From positions 974,302 to 1,038,301 of the forward strand of contig RPFO01000213.1 in assembly GCA_009746045.1 (NCBI GenBank): a DNA stretch of 64,000 nucleotides, given 5' to 3'. The DNA comes from Mesostigma viride (lineage: Eukaryota; Streptophyta; Mesostigmatophyceae; Mesostigmatales; Mesostigmataceae). Shown here piece by piece: positions 44,216 to 55,535 of this stretch. The stretch's first letter is position 1, and each line of letters opens with the position of its first letter. The notes under the pieces were generated by a model, which saw only the letters and a program-made list of their open reading frames with translations, searched no databases and was not told where the DNA came from. The translations under genes and the position numbers were made by a program.

Positions 44216-44716
44216 ATGCCGCCCAAATTCGATCCAACTGCGACCGTCGAGGTGTTTGTCCGTGTGACGGGTGGTGAGGTCGGTGCTGCGTCCTCTCTTG
44301 CGCCAAAGATCGGTCCGCTGGGTCTTTCCCCGAAGAAGGTCGGTGAAGACATTGCCAAGGAGACCGGAAAGGAATGGAAGGGCCTTCGTGTGACGGTCAA
44401 GCTGACCGTTGCTAACCGCCAGGCAACCGTCAGCGTTGTGCCCAGTGCTGCCGCTCTGGTTATCAGGGCTCTTAAGGAGCCAGAGCGTGATAGGAAGAAG
44501 GTGAAGAACATCAAGCACTCAGGCAGCATTACCATGGACGATGTCATTGAGGTTGCCCGCGTCATGCGGCCCAGGAGTATGGCCAGGACCTTGGCGGGCA
44601 CCGTAAAGGAGATTTTGGGCACGTGCGTCGCTGTGGGCTGCCGGGTGAACGGCGAGAACCCAATGGACTTGCAACAGAAGATTTCTGATGGCGAGATTGA
44701 AATCCCAGACGCTTAA
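44216..44716 (+). CDS. RPL12: 60S ribosomal protein L12 (uL11)
   Basis: A 166-residue single-exon protein. It forms the base of the ribosomal stalk and the GTPase-associated centre, binding 28S rRNA and recruiting elongation factors. Diagnostic stretches: [39 protein letters not shown] (the proline-rich N-terminal signature), [20 protein letters not shown] and [16 protein letters not shown]. The C-terminal rRNA-binding domain is [20 protein letters not shown]...CRVNGENP, and the end is acidic (EIEIPDA). Length equals the eukaryotic family norm. I chose ATG 44216, which matches the universal MPPKFDP start; an upstream in-frame ATG at 44159 would add 19 unrelated residues. Coding sequence is intact. 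Confidence 0.98.
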   Translation: MPPKFDPTATVEVFVRVTGGEVGAASSLAPKIGPLGLSPKKVGEDIAKETGKEWKGLRVTVKLTVANRQATVSVVPSAAALVIRALKEPERDRKKVKNIKHSGSITMDDVIEVARVMRPRSMARTLAGTVKEILGTCVAVGCRVNGENPMDLQQKISDGEIEIPDA

Positions 44717-46543
44717 ATGCCCAATTTTCTGTCGTCCAGAAAACCAAAGTATTGCGGGTGAATTCATACCTGTAGCTGATATGCTCTGATAAAGGGATGT
44801 TATATTTTTTGCTGCAGTATCCTGGCAAGTTTGGATCGCTGAAAGGCGACAATATCAACATGCCAGTTGAAACGTGACCATGCTACATGAGGCATCATGT
44901 CTTGGGTCACCTCTATGTGAATATATGCTTTTATTTCACCGATTCCTGAATATGTATGCTTTCCGTACACAGCAGATAAACTTTTTTAGTTAGGTGCAAA
45001 AAGGCGTCTGCAGGATAAGTGGTGACATGCTTACGGAGGACACTCCAGCCCTGACATGCTTTCTCTAGCAGGATGTGCCTGCGAGTCCCCCGTCGTTAAA
45101 GCAAGAGACAGTCAGTGTTTCTTCTACTCCTGTTGTGTACTGTCGGTTGTGATTGGGGGTATATTCGGTGGTGGATAAGACCAAGAAAACGAGCAGTCGA
45201 TGTCATGGCATGGGGAAGTTTTGGAGGCTAGTTTTGTGGTTGCTCAATGTAGGCATGCCGAGTGTGCCACTGGCGTCATGCTTTGGTAAAGCGGTTTTCT
45301 GCTGTCACGACCTCCCTTTTACCCTGCCGCTTTCTTCTTGCTTCGCATTTTTGGGTGCCATGGTACGTTGACCCCATGGGATACACGCCGCTGCCCACTT
45401 CATTCCCATTTGCGTAACGTTCTCCGTTGGCTTGGTATAACTCGCACAAAGTGAAGCACCTCAGGCTGTGCCTGGTCATGTGGCGTACATCGTTTTGGTG
45501 CTAGCTGTACGGTCTGCTGGATGCAGCTTAGAGGGAGGCTTGTTTTGTGTGTGTGAGGATTACTTCAGATAAGAGTCCGCTGTAGTGGCTGCAAACTTGG
45601 CTATCGTTGTGGGGTTTTCAGTAACTGGGAGGCCCTGTTAGGCTGGATCGTGCTTAGGAGTGTGCCAATGTACAGCAGCTGCTGGCTGAACGTCAATCAT
45701 GGTTGCTTTCGTGGTTGTTTTCTTTTCTTCGGCTTTTGGGCATCCCGCCTTTTTCCAGATGTACGGTACCTGTGGATGGGGATTGTTTGGGAATCACTTG
45801 GCAACATTTTTTCTTGGATTCCGTCACTTGCATTTTGGAAACTTGTTATCTGTAACAAAAGTACATGGTAGCCCATTTGTCTTTGTTTGCCATCCATCCC
45901 AGGTCAGGTTGTGTGCATGCATTGTTCGACATCCTGATCTGTGCGCTTTTCTGGCTGTTTATGTACGGTGTTTGAATGCCTGTGGGGAGCACGTGTGGCA
46001 TAGTGTCCTTGGAGATTTGCTGTTAGTCGTCACACAAGTTTGGACCACCGTGCGTCTAGGAGTAGTAGTCTCACTTAGTATCTCCTTTCATTCCAGGTAT
46101 GTCTATGCAGGCTCGAGCTACCATGGTCTGGATTCTCCAGATTTCTGGTTTGCACTTGTTGTCTCATGGATGTCTATGCATGTTTGTTGTGTTGTCAGGC
46201 ACCCTGTTTCTGTGCTTGCCACGGGTCCGAGTGCATGGACCTTGAGGCTTCTTTGTGCCTGTCATATGTCGTAGAGGAGGTATGGGTACTGTGGTTGTGA
46301 CAGTGTTTGTATGGTACAGCCAGTTCATACAGGTTCTGACAGTAGGAATATTAGATATGTGGAAACTAGGCACCCGAACTGTTACGCAAACACTCTTACA
46401 AGTATCCACGATGTTTTTCAAATTGATCTGGATGCATCAGTAGCGCGGCTCTCGATGTTGCCGACATGCATGTATGCGGGTCAAACGGTATTCGCGGCTT
46501 CCGCGGTCATCACGCCTTCAGATTTTGAGAGATTTAGACACCC
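44717..46543. other. RPL12 3' flank; no supported gene
   Basis: T-rich sequence with a 191-residue open frame (45699-46274) of hydrophobic, cysteine-rich composition and no family resemblance. A dispersed-repeat copy lies at 46109-46175 (GGCTCGAGCTACCATGGT...TTGTCTC). Confidence 0.5.
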
Positions 46544-46555
46544 AAAGTGTATCCT

Positions 46556-48553
46556 ATGGGATAGCCGCTACACTACCGCCTCGTAAAGCCACGAGCCACG
46601 AGCCACGAGGTAGCCATGGCTGACGGCGGAGCTCATAACTTTCACGTTTGAGCACCGAATTTAGCCGTGAATATCACAATCGATGCGTCTTTCTACGACG
46701 CACATGCTGATGTAATTTTCCGAAGCCATTACGCAATATACGATGAGCAAACGCCTCTCGACGCAACGCAGCCTGGCGGCTGCGCTCGGCAATGATAATA
46801 CGTCTGCAGCTTCGGCTGCAGCTTCGCCCACCGGCCCAGATGGCAACGGTGACACTAGTCGTGCACTGGTGCTCGCCCAGCCTCCCGGGCTTGCCTCGCC
46901 ATCTGCCTCGCCCTGACCCCAAGCGCAGTCGCTCTGCTGAGCCGCCCTGGGAAGAGCGCTCCTTTGACGCCAACGCCTCCAGCTACTGGCTCCAAGGCCT
47001 AGGAGCCTTCATGGACGACGTGTTTTCCGGCAATCACGCCTCGCTTCTAACCCTGTGCGTGTACCTCACGTCCCACAACCGCGGCCGCTGGCCTGGTAAT
47101 GGCCAGCTTGTCGACCCCGCCGAGGCTCTCCCAATCCTTCACCGCATGAGTCGCCCCAAGCTTCAACGCTTCGCCCTCTGCTCCCTTGTTGGACGCTCCG
47201 AATCCGCGATCTGGGCTTCCCCCCCGCCCCCCTCCACCTTCCCCACCGAAGCCACCATCCGCACCCTCCTCAAGGAAGCTTTCGAGCAGCACGTGACCCC
47301 TCTTGCCGCAGATGTGGCGGCACTTGGCGGCACGCTGGCTGCTGAGCTTCCCACCATCCCCACCGCCACCGCCACCCTCCTCGCCCCCCCCCCCCCCCCC
47401 CTCCGCCTCCACCGACTCCATCACCGCCCAGCTCCGCGACATCGACCAGCGCCTCAAGGATAATGCAATCGCTATCGAGGTCTTGCAGAACACAGCAGGC
47501 CTCACCGCCCAGGCAGTGAAGGACATTGCCGCCAAGCCCGCCCCGGCTGGCCTGGCCGGCGATGCTCCTCCCATCACGACCTGGGCGGACATGCTTAAGC
47601 AGCACACCACCTCCACCACCTCCGCCGTCGCAGCCCAGCTCCAGCGGCAGACGCTTGACCTCCGCGAGGAGGCCGAGCTCGCCAAGCGCAGCCTCAACGT
47701 CATTGTCAAGAATCTCAAGATGGAGGAAGGTGAGAATTCCGAGAAGCTTGCGCGTGCTTTTGAGAGAGAAATCCTTGATCGCATGGGCCTTACTGGTGAG
47801 ATCGAGCTGGCCGCCCACCGCCTCCCCGCGCGCGGGGTAAGGCCGGGCCGCCCCCGCTCCTTCTCACCTTTAAGACCCCGGCGGACAAGATTTCTTTTCT
47901 CAGACGCCGCAAGCGGCTCGAGAAGACTCTCTTCACCCTTGACGACGACTTGACCCTGGCACAGCAACAACGACGACGGGAGCTATGGCCGACCTACCTC
48001 CAGCTCCGGCAGACCAAGGCGGGCCAGCCGGTGTACTGGAAGGGGGCGGCCATCTACGTCGGCCACAAGCCCTGGCAAGCGACCCCCTCGACCACCGCGG
48101 CCCCAGCAACTCCAGCCCCAGCCTAGGGGAATACACCAGTAGTGTAGAATAGTTAGACAGTGGCCTTGTACATGCCCGCCTACTACAGGCACTATACCAG
48201 CTGAGGCCTAGCCTTTTTAGTCATGTACATGTGTGCCTATGATGTGCCACACTCCAGACGATGCCTAGCCTTATTTAGTAATGTTGTGCCCATGCATGGA
48301 GTCACTCTCTGCTGAGAAGCCATGCCATAGCTCTTGTATAGCCATGATGATCTTCCCCCTCACAGGCATGCTCCCCCCTTACCCGGGCATAGCGTGATAG
48401 ACCATGAGGGTGCGGGTGCCCTGGTGCACCTAGAGCAAGTGTTGTTTACATCCCCACCCTTGCAGGAAGTAGCTTAGAATGTATTATAGGCTCATATGCC
48501 CCTTCTCAGGGCTATGTGCTACATATACTCCCAACGGAGTTATGTTCCTAATT
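46556..48553 (+). mobile_element. ORF1-only non-LTR element, second full-length copy
   Basis: About 2.0 kb between exact 12-bp target duplications AAAGTGTATCCT (46544-46555 and 48554-48565). Same organisation as the 25.6-kb copy: GCCACGAG repeats, ORF1 only, 3' UTR, hairpin 48527-48540 and a short CCTAATT tail. The first ~30 bp differ from the other copy, suggesting variable 5' ends or template switching. Confidence 0.88.
46743..48126 (+). pseudogene. L1 ORF1p-like protein, frameshifted
   Basis: Same protein as at 25785: MSKRLSTQRSLAAAL start, PPWEERSFDANAS, GRWPGNGQLVDPAEALPI, coiled coil, RRM-like RSLNVIVKNLKMEEG and C-terminal domain to 48126. The frame changes near 46915, in the C run 47385-47401 and near 47825 (a lost T before CCCCGCGCGCGG). 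It needs three corrections to read through. Confidence 0.8.
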
Positions 48554-48633
48554 AAAGTGTATCCTTACTTTGTGATATATACGACTCTTTCTCTGCGCAT
48601 GGCGGCCGGGCAACATTGTATTAAGTCAAGTAT

Positions 48634-48765
48634 CAAAGAGACAACCAGCGCAGGCCAGAAGTCGGGAGAATCCGGACCATGGTAGCTCGAGCCTGCCGTT
48701 ATCTTTTCCGCGTTTTCGAGTCGTTCAGGATGATGAAGATGAATGGTGATGGAAATGTGTATCCT
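48634..48765 (-). repeat. Dispersed repeat copy (minus)
   Basis: Reverse strand reads GGCAGGCTCGAGCTACCATG, then GTCCGGATTCTCCCGACTTC and TGGCCTGCGCTGGTTGTCTC. Related copies are at 35804 (+), 46109 (+), 8842 (+) and 9657 (-). Confidence 0.6.
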
Positions 48766-49189
48766 TGTGCATTGAAATTATGGCTGGCTTACGTGTGGAG
48801 CGACTAGATGACCTAGACGGTGGGGCCGGAAACAGCATGCTTGATCAGGGCGTGTGTTTCTAGCCTAACTGGCCGGGAGTGTCTAGTGGTGAGCACCATT
48901 GCTGCGATCGCTCTCCCACCATTAACGAGGAAATACCCGCAAATGGAAAACCACTGAAAAGGTCTAGCTAGTCAGTCATCACGTTAGCCATGCCATGATT
49001 CCAAACGTCCAAGAACTGCACACGGTGCAAAGGCAAAGAGCCGGAGGACAGCACTTTCAAATGTGCGGCGGGAACCAAAAGCCCGCGGATGCCAGAAAAC
49101 ATCGTGTTGCGGCAGCGACGCGACGATGTGGACAACGAATCCAGTGCCAAGCTCGGAACGGCCGCAAAGGAGATCTGGCATCACAGGGT

Positions 49190-49440
49190 TCAGATGTGCG
49201 GAGATACTATGCGATCCAGCCGGTCCACGACCTGTTTGTAGAGCTTGTGCCAAGGGGCAGCACCGAACAGATGTGGGTGACGTTGCAAAAAACATCGGAC
49301 TTGACGGAGCATAATGGCTCGGTCATAGTCTTTGACCAATAAACGCTGCAAGAGTTCAACAAGAGTCGTGATGAAATCAACACGATAAGAACAAAGACGG
49401 GAAAAACGATGTAACTGAGAAAGAACAACACCATATTTTG
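49190..49440 (-). pseudogene. Degenerate ORF resembling an RT C-terminal tail
   Basis: An open minus frame ending at TGA 49190 reads KYGVVLSQLHRFSRLCSYRV, then DFITTLVELLQRLLVKDYDR and FLQRHPHLFGAAPWHKLYKQ. The pattern of an aromatic-basic QxHRF, Cys, DF and then a helical L-rich region recalls the C-terminal extension of some reverse transcriptases. No catalytic part is nearby. Low certainty; it could also be an unrelated gene fragment. Confidence 0.28.
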
Positions 49441-49481
49441 CTGTGTGGGAAAGGAGACTGTGAAAAAAAAGTCAAGTATAA

Positions 49482-49528
49482 TTAATTAAACTCGTGCTCC
49501 CGTTGGGGAGTCACGGAGCATTAACCCG
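49482..49528 (-). mobile_element. Minimal LINE A 3' end (about 45 bp)
   Basis: Only the AATTAATTAA tail, the hairpin (49497-49510) and GCATTAACCC of LINE A are present, so it would be an extreme 5' truncation. It shows how little sequence is left when the hairpin is retained. Confidence 0.65.
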
Positions 49529-50990
49529 TGTTTTTTTGATTAGAACGCGATATATCGCGTTGTAAGCTTTTTTAGAACGCGTAAAGCACCTAAGGAAATT
49601 TTTTTTTCATGGTCATGTATATTAATTAATCAGTAATTAATTAATTAGACTCGTGCTCCCGTTGGGGAGTCACGGAGCATTAACCCCGATGGATGGATAC
49701 GCTCCCCGTGTGTAACGACTAAAAATGTTGTGTTTGCAACAGCCTCAGTATCAACATTGATTGGTGTGAAAAGATCTTTATACCTGGGTTGGAGTCGCGA
49801 CAGATAACTTCACGTCCAGAGAAGCAATGAAGATGGATCTTCAACAGTTAAGGGATTGCGGAGTCCCCACCCTTGTTAGACACAACAGACAAGTTATATC
49901 CAAGTCGACTATCTGTTGAAGTTATAGTTGACTTTTGGCAAGGGTTGTTTGATTGATGAAACAAGGAAACCCTTGAATTACATGACCATAGATTTAGTTC
50001 TCACCGCCTTGCCGACCTGATCTATGCGGATGATACCACCCTCATCGAGAGCCCCGAGTGTCACGTCCGTGATCATTTACGTCCGTGCACTCAAGAAGTT
50101 ACGCGGTTGCCGTAATCGGAATCGTTACCAACGTTTGGTTGGTTCCGATTCAGTAGGCCGCAGGCTTTGTTCCTTGGGCCGGTGTGGAGCGCCGCGCCGG
50201 AAAGGCCTGAATTTCTAGAGTGACAGTCTTAGGTGACCTGACTTAGGTTTAGGCGCAAGACGTTGGGGCGCAAAGCCTTGGTGGCTTGCGCAATATTCCG
50301 GTGCGTGACATTTGGCAGTTACGAATCTGTTGTATTGTCCAGACTGAATGATGTTCAGTCCATTGGACAAAGCTAGATACGCAGATCGAAGTGTGCGGTG
50401 TGCTGGCTCGCACGTGGCTGTCGAACAGACTTGCTATGCATTTTGCTGGCAGTCTAACTGCACGTCAGGCGGCTTGCTGGCAAATGCGACAGCGCATGGA
50501 TGCCGGGATTTTTGGAGGTATTTAGGAGCACAGCAGCGGCCATGGTGGTCGTTGTTCGCTCGTTACTCTCCCTCACAACTTGGTGTTGTCGTCAAGGGGT
50601 TTAATAGTGGAACAATCCGGAGCAGCCCCCGAGAGTGGTTGCAATGAGTAATTGTCATGAGATTGGTTGACGGAAGTGATAACTGTTTGGTTTCGTCAAG
50701 ATGATGTGTGTATTGTGGGCGAGACTCGGGAAGGAACCCGGTCGTCGTTGGCCAGTGAGCCATAGCTGGGGTAAGCGGGATAGGTAGACAGGATAGGGGG
50801 CGCTAAAGGACACTGCCAGCCGTAAGCCAAGCGGAGCAATGTGGCGTCACCCGAGGCCTGCTAGGTTATCAAGAACCGCTTAGCCTTATTTGTACAGTGA
50901 CGCACAAGTACGACATTATACGACTAGACAACACTTGTATTCTTGTCGATGTCTTTTGAAATTAAATGTGAATGGTTTGGTTGCTTTCCA

Positions 50991-51000
50991 AATATATAAA
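50991..51000 (+). promoter_or_regulatory. Putative TATA box in solo LTR D
   Basis: AATATATAAA, the strongest TATA-like site in the LTR, followed by the tandem repeat region; probably the former U3 promoter. Confidence 0.45.
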
Positions 51001-51180
51001 GCATCATGGTTTTATTCTACACCTGGCTGGCTACGGAATTGCCTGTCATGAGGTCGGCGGCCAAGTATGTCCGTGACCTGCATCTCACAGGATTTTAACG
51101 AGCGAACAACCCTTGGCGGGTTCAGTTCGGACAGCCTGAGCCGGAGATATACCCAAGCTGCTTGCAGAATCAAGCACTTG

Positions 51181-51312
51181 GAAGAGGATTAAGCTTATCC
51201 TTTAAAAAGCTATGAAGAGGATTAGGCTTATCCTTGAAAAAGCCATGAAGAGGATTATGCTTATCCTTGAAAAAGCACTGAAGAGGTTATTGCTTAGCCT
51301 ATTTGAAAAGCA
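51181..51312. repeat. Four 33-bp tandem repeats in solo LTR D
   Basis: Units of GAAGAGGATTANGCTTATCC followed by TTGAAAAAGCNNT, with the last copy more diverged. Each carries a GGATTA-TTATCC dyad. Position suggests former enhancer or regulatory repeats. Confidence 0.85.
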
Positions 51313-51430
51313 TGTGTGGTCCTGTCGTGGGAATTTTTAATATAGTGGATCACACACAAGAGTACTCTATTGCTATGGATATGCCTTCCAAGTGATAGGC
51401 TAGGATATAATGGCACACAAACGCGACACG

Positions 51431-52268
51431 AGCACATTCAGACCTGGCTGGACTGCCTGGGCCTGGAGGCGCGGGCGGTGGGGCTGGAGATTAGTGTCAA
51501 AACTGAGGCGATGGTGATAGGGGCATCCAGTAAACCACCGCTGCCGCGCCTGCTCGACGGGACGGAGGTCCCGTTCCGCGACCGCTTCAAGCTGTTGGGG
51601 AGCTGGCTTCCTGACACCGCCGACGATGTGGACACCCGCATCGGCCTTGCCTGGGCCAAGCTCCGTTCGCTCACACCCTACTGGCGCTCGAAGGGCCTGG
51701 ACGGGCACCGCAAGCGCATGCTCTTCAAGGTCCTCGTCCTCACGGTGCTCACGTATGGCGCCGAGGCGTGGACCCTCCCACCCAAACTGGCAGCTCGGCT
51801 CGACGGCACAGTTTACAGGATGCTCCGACAGGTCCTTAACGTAGGTTTTTCCGAGCGTCCGTCATCAGAGTCTTTGTATCATGGTATGCCTCGTGTTTCG
51901 GACGAGATTAGGCAGCGTAGGATAGCATTTGTAGGACACCTTGCTCGCCGGCACCAGCCAGGTCGACACCACCCTTGGTCTGCATGGCCGGCCCCCAGCG
52001 GCTTGGACAGCCAGGGCGGCACATTCTGACCTGGCCTGGCCCCAAGGACATTCCCAAAAGGGTAGGGAAACCTGTCACCAACTACGTTCAGATGTTGCTG
52101 GACGACCTAGTGGTCCCAGCCCAGTTTGAGCACCGCATTCACTCTCTCTCCCGTCTTTGGACTGCCATGCAGGACAAGACGCGGTGGAAGAAGATTGTCA
52201 AGGCGCACACGCCCGACCCTGTGGGCAAGCCACCTCCCCCCAAGCGGAGGAGGCGTTTTGATGAGTAG
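51431..52268 (+). pseudogene. LINE B reverse transcriptase C-terminal part (inner copy)
   Basis: Continues from the YADD segment at 50015-50055 across the solo LTR: QTWLDCLGLEARAVGLEISV, LTYGAEAWTLPPKL and QRRIAFVGHLAR. A frame change near 51950 leads into the last segment, ending KPPPPKRRRRFDE at 52268. Nearly identical to 54700-55535 in the outer copy. Confidence 0.85.
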
Positions 52269-52832
52269 TGTAGGTAGGATTTTCTAGATAGAGTTAGGAC
52301 AGTTCGATCACGCGGCTTCCTCCAACCCATCCATCATGAAATATGTGCTACATGACCTCCCCACGGAGGCATGTTATAATTTAATTTTTTTTTTTTTTTA
52401 AATTTAGTTCTCACGTACGCACACATGCACGTCCGCCTCAAACAGGATAAAAGTCATCGTGCACGCAGAGTCGGCTCAACCCTAACCCGGAAGGACCAAT
52501 CAAAAGTGAGAGTCACTCAAGATAAGATCTTATCCTCCGAATCCCCAACACAACACAAGGCCAGCACATACTGAATCTCCATGACCTGGAACCAGATCCA
52601 CCAGGTACAACGGTATTAAAGAGAATCTATGACTGGCTGAACAAAACCATGCAAAGTACCCTACGTGGATCAGGCCACGACCAATGAGGGTAAAACAATA
52701 AATTCGACAGATCTCAGCAGGCCCAATATCCATCAGACGTCGAAGCCTCCTAACTTCCCAAATAATTGTCCTAAAGAACTCATAATAAGATCAACAGTAG
52801 GAAAACTTTGGATGTAACATTTGGTTGTTACA

Positions 52833-55535
52833 CCGTGGGCACTGCTGGCAGTCGCTTTGCGCCTGCTGACACGGAAGCTAACGCCAACACTCCCCTTGTC
52901 TCTGCCTTTTTGCGGGATAGCGGGATGGTTGCTGTCAACTGCCAATTCCAACGGCCCTCACAGGACTTGGTCACTTTTTGTGGCCCTAACGGCCGTCAGG
53001 CCTGTCTGGACTACGCGGTGGTACGGCAGCCCAGGTGCACCTCGGTTCTGGACGCCCGAGTGTTTGACACGCCCACGGTGTGCTCTGACCACCGGTTGGT
53101 GCGCGCGACCATTCGGCTCCGGTTCCACGTCCCCGCGCGCCGCGCCGCACTGGTCCGCCCTGACTGGTCTGCTCTACGCCCGGTCCGGGGAGATCCTGAG
53201 GACTGGACGGACGCCGAGCACGAGCGGAACCGGTGCCGCCAGGAGTACCTGTCGGCCCTGGACGCCCGGGCGGACGTCGATGAGCTGGACAAGGGTGCCC
53301 CCAACGCCGCCATTTTTGCGGGCTTTGCGGCCCGTGCCCCGTTGCTGGCGGCCCGGCACCTGCCGGTCATGCCCCGCCGCCGCCCCGGCCCGCTCTACCG
53401 CCAGGACCCCAAGGTCTTGGCCGCCTGGCACCGCCTCAAGCGTAACCGGGACCCGCTGCAGAAACCATTGCTCAAGGCCGCCCTTGTGGAGGCCTACGAG
53501 CACGCTCAGGACGCGGAGGCGGCCCAGTGCATCGCGGATGCCAAGGCCTGCCAGGCTCGCAACCAGGGCAAGGACATGTGGTACCACCTCGACCGGCTCG
53601 GCGGCCGGCGGCAGCGCACCCGGGCCGGTGGAGCACACGGGGGACGGCACGGCGCCGGTCAGCCTTGACCGCTGGTTGGCCCACAATGTTTCCTTGACCG
53701 GTGGGGCTCGCGCCCCCCCCCGCCGCTTCACCCCGAGACGGCCGCCCGCCTCGGGGTCGCCGGACCCCCGCCGCCGCCAGCGCCCCCCTCCTCGGCCGCG
53801 GACTACCAAGTCCCCGCCTTGCAAGAGGGCTGCCTTGCCACTGACGACGTCGTCCCCCCCTTCACTTTGAAGGAATTGGACGGCGCCCTTGCTCGCCTGC
53901 GGTACGATGCGGTGGTCGGTGCCGACCACCTTTCTGCTGAGCTGCTGAAGACCCCTGATCCGGCGGTTAGGGATCTTCTGCTGGCGTTCTGCAACCGTGT
54001 CCTGCTCTCTGACGAGCTGACGAGCCTCCGCCTGCTGAGTGGCAGACGGCCATCCGCGTCATGCTGTACAAGAAGGGCTCTGCTGCTGACCCCGGTAACT
54101 AGGTACCGGGGTGTCTGCCTCCAGAGCGCCGCGCTGAAGGTCTTCATGCGCATGATGCTGCACAGGCTCCGCGCCGCGCTGGACCCACACCTGGGTGAGT
54201 CTCAGATGGGTTTCCGTCGTGGTCGTAACACTGTCATGGCTGTGTTTGTCGCGCGCCGATTGATGGAGGAGGTGCGTCGCCTTCCCCCTGACAGTTTGCC
54301 GCTGGTCTTCATTTTTGTTGACTATATCAAAGCCTTTGACACGGTTCTCTGGGAGGCTCTTTGGGCCATCCTAGCTCTGGATCGGGTGCCACCTGCGTTT
54401 ATTGCTGCCATTCGCCGACTGTATGAGGGCGCTCACAAGCAGTAGTGCGGACTGCGGAAGGCACCACCCCACCATTCCCCCTTCACCACGGGGTGTGGCA
54501 AGGTTGTGTACTGTCCCCATACCTGTTCATTATTGTCGTGGATCACGTCATGCGCCGGGCACGTGCGCGCTTTACTGCTCGAGGGTTCGAGCCAGGCTTG
54601 CACATCCTTAACGTGAAAGAGCACGGCGGGGTTAGACCTGGTTACCGCCTTGCCGACCTGATTTATGCGGATGATACCACCCTCATCGAGAGCCCCGAGC
54701 ACATTCAGACCTGGCTGGACTGCCTGGGCCTGGAGGCGCGGGCGGTGGGGCTGGAGATTAGTGTCAAAACCGAGGCGATGGTGATTGGGGCCTCCAGTAA
54801 ACCACCGCTGCCGCGCCTGCTCGACGGGACGGAGGTCCCGTTCCGCGACCGCTTCAAGCTGTTGGGGAGCTGGCTTCCTGACACCGCCGACGATGTGGAC
54901 ACCCGCATCGGCCTTGCCTGGGCCGGCCAAGCTCCGTTCGCTCACACCCTACTGGCGCTCGAAGGGCCTGGGCGGGCACCGCAAGGGCATGCTCTTCAAG
55001 GTCCTCGTCCTCACGGTGCTCACGTATGGCGCCGAGGCGTGGACCCTCCCACCCAAACTGGCAGCTCGGCTCGACGGCACGGTTTACAGGATGCTCCGAC
55101 AGGTCCTTAACGTAGGTTTTTCAGAGCGTCCGTCATCAGAGTCTTTGCATCATGGCATGCCTCGTGTTTCGGACGAGATTAGGCAGCGTAGGATAGCATT
55201 TGTAGGACACCTTGCCCGCACCAGCCAGGTCGACACCACCCTTGGTCTGCATGGCCGGCCCCCAGCGGCGTGGCCAGCCAGGGCGGCACATTCTGACCTG
55301 GCCTAGCCCCGAGGACATTCCCAAAAGGGTAGGGAAACCTGTCACGAACTACGTTCAAATGTTGCTGGACGACCTAGTGGTCCCAGCCCAGTTTGAGCAC
55401 CGCATCCACTCTCTCTCCCGTCTTTGGACTGCCATGCAGGACAAGACGCGGTGGAAGAAGATTGTCAAGGCACACACGCCCGACCCTGTGGGCAAGCCAC
55501 CTCCCCCCAAGCGGAGGAGGCGTTTTGATGAGTAG
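52833..55535 (+). pseudogene. LINE B endonuclease-reverse transcriptase, frame-disrupted
   Basis: The endonuclease C-terminal part is recognisable (CLDYAVVRQ, VCSDHRLVRATIRLRF near 53090), then a basic linker. RT motifs follow: SQMGFRRGRNTVMAVF, FIFVDYIKAFDTVLWEALW, HHGVWQGCVLSPYLF and DLIYADDTTLIE (about 54655-54690, catalytic YADD). The C-terminal tail ends KRRRRFDE at 55535. Frame shifts occur near 53640, 54060, 54440 and 54925. It is related to LINE A at the protein level but clearly a separate family, so not autonomous in this state. Confidence 0.88.

Larger units (their letters stand above)
50059..51428 (+). mobile_element. Solo LTR 'D', 1370 bp
   Basis: Starts TGTCACG and ends CGCGACA (near-inverted termini), with a 4-bp target duplication CGAG (50055-50058, 51429-51432). 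Removing it restores the LINE B reading order at GAGAGCCCCGAG|CACATTCAG. It contains a TATA box AATATATAAA (50991-51000) and a 33-bp tandem repeat, but no coding. Plus orientation is inferred from the TATA box. Confidence 0.82.
50005..52401 (+). mobile_element. LINE B 3' fragment inserted into solo LTR C
   Basis: 5'-truncated LINE B starting within the RT palm domain, flanked by an exact 13-bp target duplication ATTTAGTTCTCAC (49992-50004 and 52402-52414). It is itself split by another LTR after the codons for ESPE. It ends with the hairpin CCTCC-CCAC-GGAGG (52356-52369), TATAATTTAATT and a T run. Confidence 0.9.
49711..52832 (-). mobile_element. Solo LTR 'C' (712 bp without its own insertion)
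   Basis: Element strand starts TGTAACAACCAAATGTTACA (at 52832) and ends AGTCGTTACA (at 49711). The exact 5-bp target duplication CCGTG lies at 49706-49710 and 52833-52837, inside the LINE B endonuclease codons. After removing the LINE B copy 50005-52414 the LTR is 712 bp. No internal retrotransposon sequence remains, so it is a recombined solo LTR. Confidence 0.88.

Noticed and set aside
45699-46274. 191-residue hydrophobic Cys-rich ORF downstream of RPL12
   Set aside because: T-rich composition explains the residues; no domain, no homology recognised, and it contains a dispersed repeat copy.
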